NCBI RefSeq assembly: GCF_001905125.1
Contig: NZ_LWLE01000004.1
Location: 186,001-250,000, forward strand
Reading direction: 5' to 3'
DNA from: Streptomyces sp. TSRI0281
Lineage (GTDB): Bacteria; Actinomycetota; Actinomycetes; Streptomycetales; Streptomycetaceae
DNA: 64,000 nucleotides
In this document: one piece after another, positions 38,643 to 47,110 of the stretch
Layout of the letters: each line of letters opens with the position of its first letter
Numbering within the stretch: the first letter of the stretch is position 1
Notes under the pieces: model-generated
What the model saw: only the letters and a program-made list of their open reading frames with translations
Databases searched by the model: none
What the model was told of the DNA's origin: nothing
Translations under genes and position numbers: made by a program

Positions 38643-40342
38643 ACCGCTCCGTTCTCCGGGGCGAGGGCGATCAGCCCCCGCCGTTGTGCTGTCGCGGCGA
38701 GCGTACGGTGTCCGGCCCGCTCGGCCGCGAGAAGCTCCTGCTCGGGCAGGGCGCGCTGCCACCACTCGCCGGCCGCGGTGTCCCCGGCCTCGCGGAGTTC
38801 GACGAGTGACCCGGTCAGGCGGCGGCGTGCCCGGTCCAGGGAGGCGGGGCCGGAAGCGGGGTCGGCGAGGGTGCGTACGGCGTGGGCGCGGGCGGTGCCG
38901 GTGGCGGCGAGGGCCTTCTCGACGCGACCGGCGGCCCGCCGGTTGGTGACGAGCATCGCGGCGAGGAAGCCCACGGAGGCGCCGACGAGGGTGTCCAGCA
39001 CCCGGTCGCCGATGAGTTCTCCGGCCGGGTGGGTGCCGCCGAACTCCAGGACCAGCAGGGCCATCGGGGTAACGGCGACGGAACCGAGCCAGTAGTTGCG
39101 GGTGATCAGGGCTTCCGCGGCGAAGCTGAAGAACAGGACGCAGCCGATGAGGGCGAGCGGACCGGTCCGGGTGAGGGGGAGGACGGCGGCGAAGACCAGC
39201 ACGCCGAGGAGGTTGCCGAGGGTGCGCTGGAGGGTCCGGTTCCAGGACAGGGTGACATTGGCCTGGTAGAGGGAGGCGGCGGTGACGATCGCCCAGTAGG
39301 GGCGTCCGACGCCGAGGGCGGCGCAGAGATATCCGGCGAGCGCGCAGCCGATCAGCGTCCGGGCGGCGACGGGCAGCAACGGGGAGCCGGGGGCGAGGGC
39401 GCGCAGCAGGGTGCGACGGGCGTCCCGGCGGCTGTCGGCGCGCCGCAGCTCGGCCCGTTCGGCCTCGATCCCGAAGAGTTCGTCCGCGGTGCCGGGGGCG
39501 GCCGGCGGAGTGGGGACCGGGCCGCGGGCGCGGGTCGCGGCGGCCCAGGCACGCAGCCGCTCGGGCGGGACGGCGCCGGTGCGGCCGGTGAGCGCCGAGC
39601 CGGCGAGGGCCGCTTCGGCGTGCACGACGAGCCGCTCCAGGGCCTGTCGTACGGGGGTGGGGCGGCCCGTGGTGAGCAGGGACTGCCAGGCCATGTGCAC
39701 GGCGGCGGCCGCGGCGTGCCGGGTACGGGGGCCGGGGTCGGCGGCACACGCGGCCGCCGCGTCGAGCGCGCGGGCGGTGGCCCGGCGCTCGGGGCCCTCG
39801 CGGCGGATCAGCGCGGGTCCGACGGTGACGAGCCAGGAGACGGCGCCCGCGGCCAGGGTCAGGGCGAGGTGGCCGGGGATCTGTCCGAGGTGCTGCGGTG
39901 TGAACAGCGCGGCGGAGGTGACGAAGGTGAAGATCACATGGCCGGGCGGACCGATCCGGGTCGCGTCGCAGAGCGTCTTCTGGGCGGCGGCGAGGAGTGC
40001 GGCGACCGCGATCAGGACGGCGGTCGAGCCGGTGAGCGAGGCGGTGAGCAGCGCTGTCGCGAGACCGGCGAGCATGCCGAGCACGACGCGCGCCACGGTT
40101 CCGGCACGCCGGGCGTACGGCAGGCTGTGGCCGTACAGCGCGCACAGCGAACCGGCCATCGTGTACATCACGAGGTCCAGCCGGTCGACGGCGAAGAGCA
40201 GCAGATTCGGTACGGCGGAGGCGACGACGACGCTCAGCGCCGGCTTGAACCAGGTGTCCGAAGGGCGGGCGAGGCGGAGCGCACCGACCAGCGGGAGTCT
40301 GCGGACGGAGGGCTGCCGGGATCGCACAGGTGTATCACTCAC
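38639..40342 (-). CDS. FUSC-family membrane protein
   Basis: A 567-residue inner-membrane protein with two blocks of hydrophobic helices (about 30-180 and 330-450) separated by a soluble region, the layout of fusaric-acid-resistance/aromatic acid exporters. The second block contains AARTLIGCALAGYLCAALGVGRPYWAIVTAASLYQ, a strong FUSC-like motif. Soluble helical segments flank it. It starts with GTG at 40342; a candidate MarR operator lies 13-29 bp upstream. Export of toxic aromatics or hydrophobic compounds is likely. Confidence 0.9.
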   Translation of the reverse strand: MSDTPVRSRQPSVRRLPLVGALRLARPSDTWFKPALSVVVASAVPNLLLFAVDRLDLVMYTMAGSLCALYGHSLPYARRAGTVARVVLGMLAGLATALLTASLTGSTAVLIAVAALLAAAQKTLCDATRIGPPGHVIFTFVTSAALFTPQHLGQIPGHLALTLAAGAVSWLVTVGPALIRREGPERRATARALDAAAACAADPGPRTRHAAAAAVHMAWQSLLTTGRPTPVRQALERLVVHAEAALAGSALTGRTGAVPPERLRAWAAATRARGPVPTPPAAPGTADELFGIEAERAELRRADSRRDARRTLLRALAPGSPLLPVAARTLIGCALAGYLCAALGVGRPYWAIVTAASLYQANVTLSWNRTLQRTLGNLLGVLVFAAVLPLTRTGPLALIGCVLFFSFAAEALITRNYWLGSVAVTPMALLVLEFGGTHPAGELIGDRVLDTLVGASVGFLAAMLVTNRRAAGRVEKALAATGTARAHAVRTLADPASGPASLDRARRRLTGSLVELREAGDTAAGEWWQRALPEQELLAAERAGHRTLAATAQRRGLIALAPENGAV

Positions 40343-40354
40343 CCATATACGTTA

Positions 40355-40371
40355 ACAGGTATTACACCTGT
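40355..40371. promoter_or_regulatory. Palindromic candidate MarR operator
   Basis: ACAGGT-N5-ACCTGT (17 bp, AT-rich centre ATTAC) sits just upstream of the FUSC/marR operon. A matching half-site, ACAGGTGTAT, lies at 40326-40335 across the start of the FUSC gene. Such spacing over the promoter fits MarR repression. Confidence 0.6.
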
Positions 40372-40386
40372 AAAAGATACGCCGAG

Positions 40387-40542
40387 GCCGCCCGCGCAGT
40401 AGAGCGTGTCGCCCCGTTCCAGCCGGTAGAAGTTGCCGTCCGCCTCGACCTCCGCGGCACCGTCGGCGACGTACAGGATCTCGTCGTTACGGTGCCGGAA
40501 CTCGCGGCCCCAGTCATGGGCGCCGGTGAACTCCAGCGCGTC
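40387..40542 (-). pseudogene. Cupin-domain fragment
   Basis: About 52 codons read as the middle of a cupin: HDWGREFRHRNDEILYVADG with the metal-ligand pattern, then VEADGNFYRLERGDTLYC. The expected N-terminal part and the C-terminal strand with the last His are missing. The frame runs on by chance through the FUSC promoter, giving a stop that overlaps the FUSC start. It is judged a remnant truncated at both ends. Confidence 0.6.
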
Positions 40543-40560
40543 GCGGCCGTCAGCGGCACG

Positions 40561-41242
40561 ACGTTCCACATGGCGCAGGGTGCCGCCTTCGCGCTCCCGG
40601 ACCCGTTCCCGTACGGCACACCGCACTTCGATCTGCTGGCCGCCGTCCCGCTGCTGGTCTTCGCGCTCGCCTCGCTGGCGGAGGCGACCGGGCAGACGGT
40701 GCTGAACAGTGAGGCCGTGGGGCGTACGCCGGACGCGGCACGCGACGTACCGCGCATCTCCCGCGCCGACGCGGTGGCCTCGCTGGGTGCCGGAGTCTTC
40801 GGTACGTCGCTGATGGTGACGAGCGCCGAGAACATCGGCATCGTTCAGCTGACCGGGGTGCGCAGCAGGTTCGTCACGGCGGGCGCCGGGGTGCTGCTGA
40901 TCGCGTGCGGGCTGATCACTCCGCTCACCCGGCTGCTGGCCGCCATTCCGGAGCCGGTGGTCGGGGCCGCGGGCCTGATCATCTACGCGGTGATCGCGAC
41001 GATGAGGTTCGGGATGCTCAGCCGGGAGAACCTCTCCGCACGGGACCAACGGCATCGTCGTGGCGCTGGCCCTGTGCGTCGGGCTGCTGCCGGTCTTCGC
41101 GCCCGAGATGTACGCGGGGCTGCCGGTGTGGGCCCGCACGATCTTCGGCAGCGGGGTCGCCGCCGGGGCGTTGGCCGCGGTAGTCCTGGCAGCGGTGTTC
41201 AGCAGACTGGGCCCGCCGCAGGACAAGCGCGACGCGGCCTGA
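40561..41242 (+). pseudogene. NCS2 xanthine/uracil permease remnant
   Basis: The C-terminal half of a purine/uracil permease. FALPDPFPYGTPHFDLLAAV, ATGQTVLNSEAVGR, FGTSLMVTSAENIGIVQLTGVRS and IPEPVVGAAGLIIYAV are typical NCS2 motifs. The frame breaks at about 41035-41045; the final helices (NGIVVALALCVGLLPVFAPEMY to the stop at 41240-41242) are in the next frame. The first 200 or so residues are absent, and the sequence abuts the reversed cupin fragment within about 25 bp. It cannot make a working transporter. Confidence 0.85.
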
Positions 41243-41253
41243 AGTCCGGTACG

Positions 41254-41300
41254 ACATGGCGGTGCCCCCGAACGCGGACGGTTCGGAGGCACCGCCATGT
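41254..41300. terminator. Bidirectional terminator
   Basis: A 13-bp perfect outer stem (41254-41266 with 41288-41300) and a 6-bp inner stem (CCGAAC with GTTCGG) around a 7-nt loop, between the permease remnant and the convergent DUF2510 gene. Confidence 0.8.
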
Positions 41301-41313
41301 CCGCGACCGCGGG

Positions 41314-42222
41314 TCAGCCGAGGCCGCGGGAGTCCTGCTTGAGTGCGGTGTCCACGGTCAGAGCCGTCGCGACGACGAGACTCAGGAGCGGCTCGGGCAG
41401 CTGGTAGTGGATCTGCAGCACGTAGTTGTCCGCCGTGGTGAACATGGTCTTCGCGAGACCTTCCCAGGTCTTCGTGATCCGGGCGATCTCGGCGTCGTTG
41501 TGGTCGACGATCGCGAAGTTCCAGGCACGCCAGTTCTCCGCCTTGATGGCACCGACCTTCCGGCCGTCGGCCATCATCGCGAAGTTGATCTTGCCGATGG
41601 CGTTCTGCTGGACGATCTCGCCGACCGGCTGTCCGTCGGGACGCTGGACGACCACCCGCGACTTGATGAACTTCGCGGGGCGGGTCAGCAGCAGCTGCGG
41701 CACACCGTACGCGTCACGGATCTCCAGCCGGTGCGTCAGGTACTGGTCGATGCTGGAGACGAACCGGAGCACCTTGCGCAGGGCGCTCTGCCCGACCTGT
41801 ACGACCGAGCCGATGGTGGCGCCGTGCTGGTCGAAGACGCTGTACTCGTTCGTGACCTCGATCAGTTTGGCCTTCTGGTTCACCACCAGAACCTGCTGGG
41901 TGAACAACGAACCGGCACCGGGCGCGGCCTGCTGCTGCGGCGCATGGGCCTGCTGCGACAGGTGGGCCTGCTGAGCCGCTTGAGCCTGCTGCGGCACGTG
42001 GGCCTGCTGGGCCTGCTCCGGTGCGTGGGCCGGCTGAGCCTGCTGAGCGGCTTGCGCCTGCTGGACCGGCTGGACGGGAGGCTGGGCCGGAGCCGCGGCC
42101 TGCTGTCCCTCGGCCGGGTGCGTGTGCTCGGTCCACTGCGAGCCGTCCCAGTAACGCAGCAACTGGGGCGCGCCGTGGGGATCCGGAAACCAGCCCGCAG
42201 GTATGTTCGATTGCATCGTCAC
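41314..42222 (-). CDS. DUF2510 and scramblase/LOR-like protein
   Basis: A 302-residue protein. Residues 10-37 are DUF2510 (GWFPDPHGAPQLLRYWDGSQWT), followed by about 65 residues of Gln/Ala/Pro-rich low complexity. The C-terminal 195 residues match the phospholipid-scramblase/LURP-one-related fold (FTQQVLVVNQKAKLIEVTNEYSVFDQHGATIG, FIKSRVVVQRPDGQPVG). The role in bacteria is unknown, possibly at the membrane surface. The GTG at 42222 or the ATG at 42216 could be the start. Confidence 0.88.
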   Translation of the reverse strand: MTMQSNIPAGWFPDPHGAPQLLRYWDGSQWTEHTHPAEGQQAAAPAQPPVQPVQQAQAAQQAQPAHAPEQAQQAHVPQQAQAAQQAHLSQQAHAPQQQAAPGAGSLFTQQVLVVNQKAKLIEVTNEYSVFDQHGATIGSVVQVGQSALRKVLRFVSSIDQYLTHRLEIRDAYGVPQLLLTRPAKFIKSRVVVQRPDGQPVGEIVQQNAIGKINFAMMADGRKVGAIKAENWRAWNFAIVDHNDAEIARITKTWEGLAKTMFTTADNYVLQIHYQLPEPLLSLVVATALTVDTALKQDSRGLG

Positions 42223-42284
42223 CGGGGCACACTATCCCGCGAACCTGTGACCCACACTCCTTGAACCTTCATATACCTACTACG

Positions 42285-42722
42285 ATGGCGGCGATGAACA
42301 GTCTGAGCGCGCGGACCGACCGGAGACCGGGCGGCGTACGCGTGCCCGCCTCGCTGGGCTGGGTGTTCGTCCTCCTGGCGATGTTCTTCTGCTGCTCGCT
42401 CACCGCCCCGGCCGCCGCCGCGCCTTCGACGGGCGCCCACGGCACGGCCGCGGCGCACACGATGACTCCGACGCCCGAGGCGGAGGCCGCCCGCGTGGTC
42501 GCGGACGCCCCCGCCGACCGCGGCATGGGAACCTCCTGCCACGGCGCGTCCGACCACTCGAAGGCCGTGGTGCTGCCGGGGCCGTCCGCTCCCGTCGCGC
42601 TGCCCTCCCCCGTGGCCGTGGTCCCCGTCGCGCCGCTCACCGGCGCGGCCGCCATCCGCGGCCCCGCCAACGACGGTGTGCGCGCCGTCGACCACCTGCG
42701 TCTTCAGGTCCAACGGATCTAG
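42285..42722 (+). CDS. Small secreted or membrane-anchored protein (DUF6153-like)
   Basis: A 145-residue protein with one hydrophobic segment (WVFVLLAMFFCCSLTAPAAAA, about 25-45) that is a signal peptide or anchor. A low-complexity Ala/Pro/Val-rich exterior follows, with a Cys-His pair (SCHGASDHSK) and the C-terminus HLRLQVQRI. It resembles small Streptomyces proteins placed next to DUF305/DUF3105 genes, some linked to copper, but this is only resemblance. Starts at 42285 and 42294 are both possible. Confidence 0.65.
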   Translation: MAAMNSLSARTDRRPGGVRVPASLGWVFVLLAMFFCCSLTAPAAAAPSTGAHGTAAAHTMTPTPEAEAARVVADAPADRGMGTSCHGASDHSKAVVLPGPSAPVALPSPVAVVPVAPLTGAAAIRGPANDGVRAVDHLRLQVQRI

Positions 42723-42851
42723 AGGTCCGGGTCCGTCCCCCTTTCCACCGCGTTCCGGGCAACTGCCGGAGCGCCGGGGACGGCCGCCCGTATGCCCTCT
42801 TCCCTCCATGCATCACCACGTATGCATCCCGTTCGAACCCGAGGACCCTCC

Positions 42852-43520
42852 ATGGCTTCCGCCAAGAACACGTCTTCCCCCAAGAACCAGAACAGCTCCA
42901 CCGCCGCGCGCCGCGCCAAGCTCGAAGAGGCGCGCCGCAAGGAACGGGCCCGCGAGCGCCGCACCCGGATCATCACCATCAGCGCCTCCGTGGCGGTGGT
43001 CGCCGCACTCGTCGCCGGGGGCGGGTATCTGATGGCGCAGGCCGACGAGCAGGACAAGGCCGAGGAGCAGGCCAAGTCCTCCCCCGTGACGGGCGAGCGC
43101 AGCTGGGACAAGCTGACCCAGAACCATGTGGACAAGCCGGTCTCGTACCCGATGAACCCGCCCGTCGGCGGCGACCACAACCAGGTCTGGATGAACTGCA
43201 ACGCCGACGTCTACACCGAGGCGATACCGAAGGAGAACGCCGTCCACTCCCTGGAGCACGGCGCCGTCTGGGTCACGTACAACGAGAAGGCGAAGCCGGC
43301 GGACATCAAGGCTCTCGGCGAACGCGTCTCGTCCACCCCGTACTCGCTGATGAGCCCTGTCAATGACCAGGACGCCCCGCTGATGCTCAGTGCCTGGGGC
43401 AAGCAGGTCACGGTGAAGAGCGCCTCGGACGCCCGCGTCGCGCAGTTCTTCACCAAGTACGTCCAGGGCCCGCAGACGCCGGAGCCGGGCGCCGCCTGCA
43501 CCGGCGGGCTCGCCAAGTGA
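42852..43520 (+). CDS. DUF3105 membrane-anchored protein
   Basis: A 222-residue protein. After a highly charged, coiled cytoplasmic N-terminus (ARRAKLEEARRKERARERR) comes a single transmembrane helix (about 42-62) and an external DUF3105 domain. The domain shows YPMNPPVGGDHNQVWMNCNADVYTEAIPKENAVHSLEHGAVWVTY, with conserved His and Cys residues that could bind metal. Its stop overlaps the DUF305 GTG by 4 nt, and the pair is a frequent actinobacterial combination. Confidence 0.92.
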   Translation: MASAKNTSSPKNQNSSTAARRAKLEEARRKERARERRTRIITISASVAVVAALVAGGGYLMAQADEQDKAEEQAKSSPVTGERSWDKLTQNHVDKPVSYPMNPPVGGDHNQVWMNCNADVYTEAIPKENAVHSLEHGAVWVTYNEKAKPADIKALGERVSSTPYSLMSPVNDQDAPLMLSAWGKQVTVKSASDARVAQFFTKYVQGPQTPEPGAACTGGLAK

Positions 43521-44197
43521 CCGCCGGCACGCGCTCGGGCGATTCGGGCGGCTCGGTCCGCATGGTCGTGGCGGGAGCAGCGGTGCTGCTGGTGGCTCTG
43601 GGGCTGGTGGCGCTGATGGTGGTACGGCCGTCCGCCGCGTCCCCGTCGGATGCCTCGTCCTCCCCCGGCTCGTCGTCGCAGTCGGCGCCCGCCGAGAACT
43701 CGGTCGACGCCGGATTCGCCCGGGACATGTCGATCCACCATCAGCAGGCCGTCGAGATGTCGTTCATCGTCCGGGACCGCACCGACGACGAGGGCGTCCG
43801 CCGTCTCGCGTACGACATCATCAACACGCAGGCCAATCAGCGCGGCATGATGCTGGGCTGGCTGGAGCTGTGGGAGCTGCCGAAGAGCGCGTCCGGAGCT
43901 CCCATGAAGTGGATGGGGCACACCGTCACGCCCCGGGGCGACGGCTCGCTGATGCCGGGCATGGCCACCGACGCGGAGCTGGACGCGCTGCGGTCGGCCG
44001 AGGGCCGGAAGGCGGAGGTGCTGTTCCTCCGGCTGATGACCGTTCACCACCGTGCGGGCGCCGACATGGCACAGGCGGCGGCCGGTTCAGCGGGGACGGA
44101 AGCGATCAGGAATCTGGCGGCCGGCATGGTGCGCGGCCAGGAATCGGAGATCGGGCTCATGGCGGACCTGCTCAAGGCGCGCGGCGCGACGGCCTGA
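43517..44197 (+). CDS. DUF305 ferritin-like exported protein
   Basis: A 226-residue protein with an N-terminal membrane segment (VVAGAAVLLVALGLVALMVV). The exported domain contains two copies of a His/Met motif, MSIHHQQAVEMS and MTVHHRAGADMAQ, as expected for a DUF305 four-helix bundle that probably binds a metal such as copper. The GTG start overlaps the DUF3105 stop (GTGA). Confidence 0.93.
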   Translation: MTAGTRSGDSGGSVRMVVAGAAVLLVALGLVALMVVRPSAASPSDASSSPGSSSQSAPAENSVDAGFARDMSIHHQQAVEMSFIVRDRTDDEGVRRLAYDIINTQANQRGMMLGWLELWELPKSASGAPMKWMGHTVTPRGDGSLMPGMATDAELDALRSAEGRKAEVLFLRLMTVHHRAGADMAQAAAGSAGTEAIRNLAAGMVRGQESEIGLMADLLKARGATA

Positions 44198-44347
44198 GCG
44201 CAGGCCGGGAACCAACAGCCCGGCCGGGGACGGACCGTGCTCCGGGCCGGGGCGGGGAGGGCGGGCGGCGTGGCGGAAGCCGGCCGCCCTCCGGTCCGTG
44301 ACGAGTCCGCTCTCCCCCGCCGGGCATCACATAGGCTCGGCGACGAC

Positions 44348-45583
44348 ATGAAGAGCAACCTCACTCCGCTGGGCCCCAAGGCCGACAAGGACACCGTGCG
44401 CCGGAACAATCTGAGCCTGGTGCTGCGCGCCGTCCGGGACGAGGGCGTGGCCGGCGAGGCGACCAGGGCGGGCGTGGCCGCCCGCGTCGGACTGACCCGG
44501 GCCGCGATCTCCTCGCTGGTCGAGCAGCTGCTCGACAGCGGCTTCCTCACGGAGTCGGGCAAGACCTTCAGCGGGCAGGCCGGGCGTCCCGGTACGGCGT
44601 TGAAGGTGGCGCGCACCGGTCCCGCCGGACTCGGCGTGGAGATCAACGTCGACTATGTGTCGGTCTGTGTCGTGGACCTGGCGGGCACCGGACGGGTCCG
44701 GCAGACCGAACACCTCGACAACCGGGGCGCCCCGCCCGGTGAGGTCCTGGCGCGGGCCGCGCGGATCGCGGCCCGGACTCTGGAGTCGGCGCGCGAGCAG
44801 GAGCTGCGCCCGGTCGGCGCGGCACTCGCGCTGCCGGGGCTCGTCTCCGGCGGCTCGGTGCGCCAGGCGCCCAACCTGGGCTGGAACCGGGTTCCGGCCG
44901 AGGAGCTGTTCGCGCGCGCGCTCGCCGAGCTGCGCCCCGACGGTGCGGTGCTGCCGGTGAGTTCGGAGAACGAGGCCAATCTGGCGGCGCTGGCCGAGCT
45001 GTGGTTCGGCGGGCTCGGCGAGGTCCGGAGCTTTCTGTATCTGACCGGTGAGATCGGCGTCGGCGGTGCGCTGGTGATCGACGGGGAGCTGCTGCGCGGC
45101 GCGCACGGCTTCGCCGGGGAGATCGGGCATGTGGTGGTGGACCCGGCGGGTCCGGAGTGCCGGTGCGGATCGCGGGGCTGTCTGGAGCAGTACGCGGGTC
45201 AGACGGCACTGTTGCGGGCGGCCGGGATCGAAGGCGCCGGGGGTGGTGCCGGGGTGGTGGAACTGGAACGGCGCGCGCAGGCCGGGGACGCGCGTGCGGT
45301 GGCGGCGGTCGCCGGGGCGGGGCGGATGCTGGGGCAGGTGCTGTCGGGTGCGGTGAATCTGGTCGACCCGGACGCGGTGGTGCTCGGCGGGATCTACCGC
45401 GGCCTGATGCCGTGGCTGTCGCCGCCCGCCGACGAGGAGCTGACCGGCCGTGTGGTCTCCGGCCTCTGGTCCCGGGGCGGCGGTCGGCTGCGCGCGTCGT
45501 CCGTCGCGGGGGACGCGGCTCGGGGCGCGGCGGCGCTGGTGGTGCAGAACGTACTGGCGGATCCGGTGGCGTACGCACGGTGA
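44348..45583 (+). CDS. ROK-family repressor, probably of xylose genes
   Basis: A 411-residue ROK regulator. The N-terminal helix-turn-helix is EATRAGVAARVGLTRAAISSLVEQLLDSGFL. The ROK sugar-kinase-like domain has the ENEANLAALAELWFG and GEIGVGGALVIDGELLRGAHGFAGEIGH motifs and the zinc-binding CRCGSRGCLEQ. This is the XylR/NagC architecture. It is convergent with xylA and faces the divergent xylA-xylB promoter that carries an xyl-type dyad, so control of xylose use is likely. The ATG at 44348 is the chosen start. Confidence 0.92.
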   Translation: MKSNLTPLGPKADKDTVRRNNLSLVLRAVRDEGVAGEATRAGVAARVGLTRAAISSLVEQLLDSGFLTESGKTFSGQAGRPGTALKVARTGPAGLGVEINVDYVSVCVVDLAGTGRVRQTEHLDNRGAPPGEVLARAARIAARTLESAREQELRPVGAALALPGLVSGGSVRQAPNLGWNRVPAEELFARALAELRPDGAVLPVSSENEANLAALAELWFGGLGEVRSFLYLTGEIGVGGALVIDGELLRGAHGFAGEIGHVVVDPAGPECRCGSRGCLEQYAGQTALLRAAGIEGAGGGAGVVELERRAQAGDARAVAAVAGAGRMLGQVLSGAVNLVDPDAVVLGGIYRGLMPWLSPPADEELTGRVVSGLWSRGGGRLRASSVAGDAARGAAALVVQNVLADPVAYAR

Positions 45584-45623
45584 ACCCGCCCGGCGATCGG
45601 GTGCGGGGCGGGTACCGGAGTGC

Positions 45624-45712
45624 GGTGCGGGCCCGCCGCCGGAGTACGGGGCGGGACGTCCGCCGAAGCGGGGTGCGGGCCCGCCGCCGGAGTACGGGGC
45701 GGGACGTCCGCC
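45624..45712. repeat. 41-bp direct repeat, 48-bp period
   Basis: Two identical 41-bp copies (45624-45664 and 45672-45712) separated by GAAGCGG, with a degenerate third copy upstream, fill the space between the convergent repressor gene and xylA. Confidence 0.85.
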
Positions 45713-45730
45713 CGGCGGGATCGGGGGGCT

Positions 45731-46900
45731 CTAGATGCCCAGCAGGTGATCCATGGCCAGTTGGTCCAGGGCTTCGAAGGCCATACCGCGTTCGGCGGCG
45801 GCCGTGACGTCGAAGTCCTCGTACGCCGAGCGGTCGGCGAGCAGTCCGGCGACGCCGTCCTCCGCGGTGGGCCGGGCCAGTTCGTCCAGGCGGGAGGCGT
45901 GCAGGGCTTCCTGTACGGCGGGGTCGGCCCGGAAGGCGGCCGCCCGCTCCTTGAGGATCAGGTAGTTGCGCATGCAGCCCGCGGCCGAGGCCCAGACACC
46001 GTCGTAGTCCTCGGTCCGCGGCGGCTTGAAGTCGAAGTGGCGCGGGCCCTCATAGCCGCCCGTCGACTCCAGCAGGTCGACCAGCCAGAACGCCTGGCGC
46101 AGGTCACCGGCGCCGAAGCGGAGGTCCTGGTCGTACTTGATGCCGGACTGGCCGTTGAGGTCGATGTGGAAGAGCTTGCCCGCCCACATGGCCTGGGCGA
46201 TGCCGTGCGGGAAGTTCAGCCCGGCCATCTGCTCGTGACCGGTCTCCGGGTTGACGCCGACCAGTTCGGGCCGCTCCAGGCGTTCGATGAAGGCGAGGGC
46301 GTGGCCGATCGTGGGCAGCAGGATGTCGCCGCGCGGCTCGTTCGGCTTGGGCTCGATGGCGAAGCGCAGGTCGTAGCCCTGCTCGGTGACGTAGTCGCCC
46401 AGCAGGTCGAAGGCTTCCTTCATCCGGTCCAGCGCGACCCGGACGTCCTTGGCGGCACCGGATTCGGAGCCCTCGCGGCCGCCCCAGGCGACATAGGTGG
46501 TGGCGCCGAGTTCGACGGCGAGATCGATGTTGCGCAGCGTCTTGCGCAGTGCGTACCGGCGGACGTCCCGGTCGTTGGCGGTGAACGCGCCGTCCTTGAA
46601 CACCGGGTGGGTGAAGAGGTTCGTCGTCGCCATGGGCACGACGAGCCCGGTGGCGTCCAGCGCCTGCCGGAACCGCTTGACGATTCCTTCACGCTCGGTG
46701 TCCGTCGAGCCGAACGGGATCAGGTCGTCGTCGTGGAAGGTCACTCCGTAGGCGCCCAGTTCGGCGAGCCGCCGCACGGAGTCGACCGGGTCGATCGGGG
46801 CCCGCGTCGCGTCGCCGAAGGGGTCGCGACCCTGCCAGCCCACCGTCCACAGACCGAAGCTGAACTTGTCCGCCGGAGTGGGAGTGAAGCGTTCCGTCAT
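45731..46900 (-). CDS. xylA: Xylose isomerase
   Basis: A 389-residue class I (actinobacterial) xylose isomerase converting D-xylose to D-xylulose. All key residues are present: catalytic His56 and Asp59 in [11 protein letters not shown]; the metal-site Glu and substrate Lys in [12 protein letters not shown]; Glu and His in [11 protein letters not shown]; three Asp in FHIDLNG and KYDQDLRFG; and Asp in [11 protein letters not shown]. The ATG at 46900 follows a weak ribosome-binding site; an in-frame start at 46942 gives an unlikely tail. It is divergent from xylB. Confidence 0.98.
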   Translation of the reverse strand: MTERFTPTPADKFSFGLWTVGWQGRDPFGDATRAPIDPVDSVRRLAELGAYGVTFHDDDLIPFGSTDTEREGIVKRFRQALDATGLVVPMATTNLFTHPVFKDGAFTANDRDVRRYALRKTLRNIDLAVELGATTYVAWGGREGSESGAAKDVRVALDRMKEAFDLLGDYVTEQGYDLRFAIEPKPNEPRGDILLPTIGHALAFIERLERPELVGVNPETGHEQMAGLNFPHGIAQAMWAGKLFHIDLNGQSGIKYDQDLRFGAGDLRQAFWLVDLLESTGGYEGPRHFDFKPPRTEDYDGVWASAAGCMRNYLILKERAAAFRADPAVQEALHASRLDELARPTAEDGVAGLLADRSAYEDFDVTAAAERGMAFEALDQLAMDHLLGI

Positions 46901-47062
46901 CGCCTGGCCGCCTTCGGGTACCGTCGGTCCGCCGACGGGCACACCGGCCGGACCTTATTTGTTCAGTGTCATGACTAATCATGCACGGAACACCTCCGCG
47001 ACAAAACCCCCCGACCGGCTGTTGATCGGAGTCAACCCTGTTCCGGGAGACACCGTTCACGT

Positions 47063-47087
47063 AATTTGTTTGCCACACAACCAAATT
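47063..47087. promoter_or_regulatory. Candidate xyl operator
   Basis: AATTTGTTTG-CCACA-CAACCAAATT is a 25-bp dyad with one mismatch per arm, AT-rich in a GC-rich genome. It resembles the operators of XylR-type ROK repressors (TTTGTT...AACAAA). It ends 23 bp before the xylB start. A half-site TTATTTGTT lies at 46955-46963 on the xylA side. Confidence 0.7.
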
Positions 47088-47110
47088 CCAGAGCGAGAAT
47101 GAGGTAGCCC

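Noticed and set aside
40339..41298. 319-codon minus-strand frame as an intact cupin gene
   Set aside because: Only about 52 codons look like a cupin; the upstream part is antisense to the permease remnant and the end reads through the FUSC promoter.
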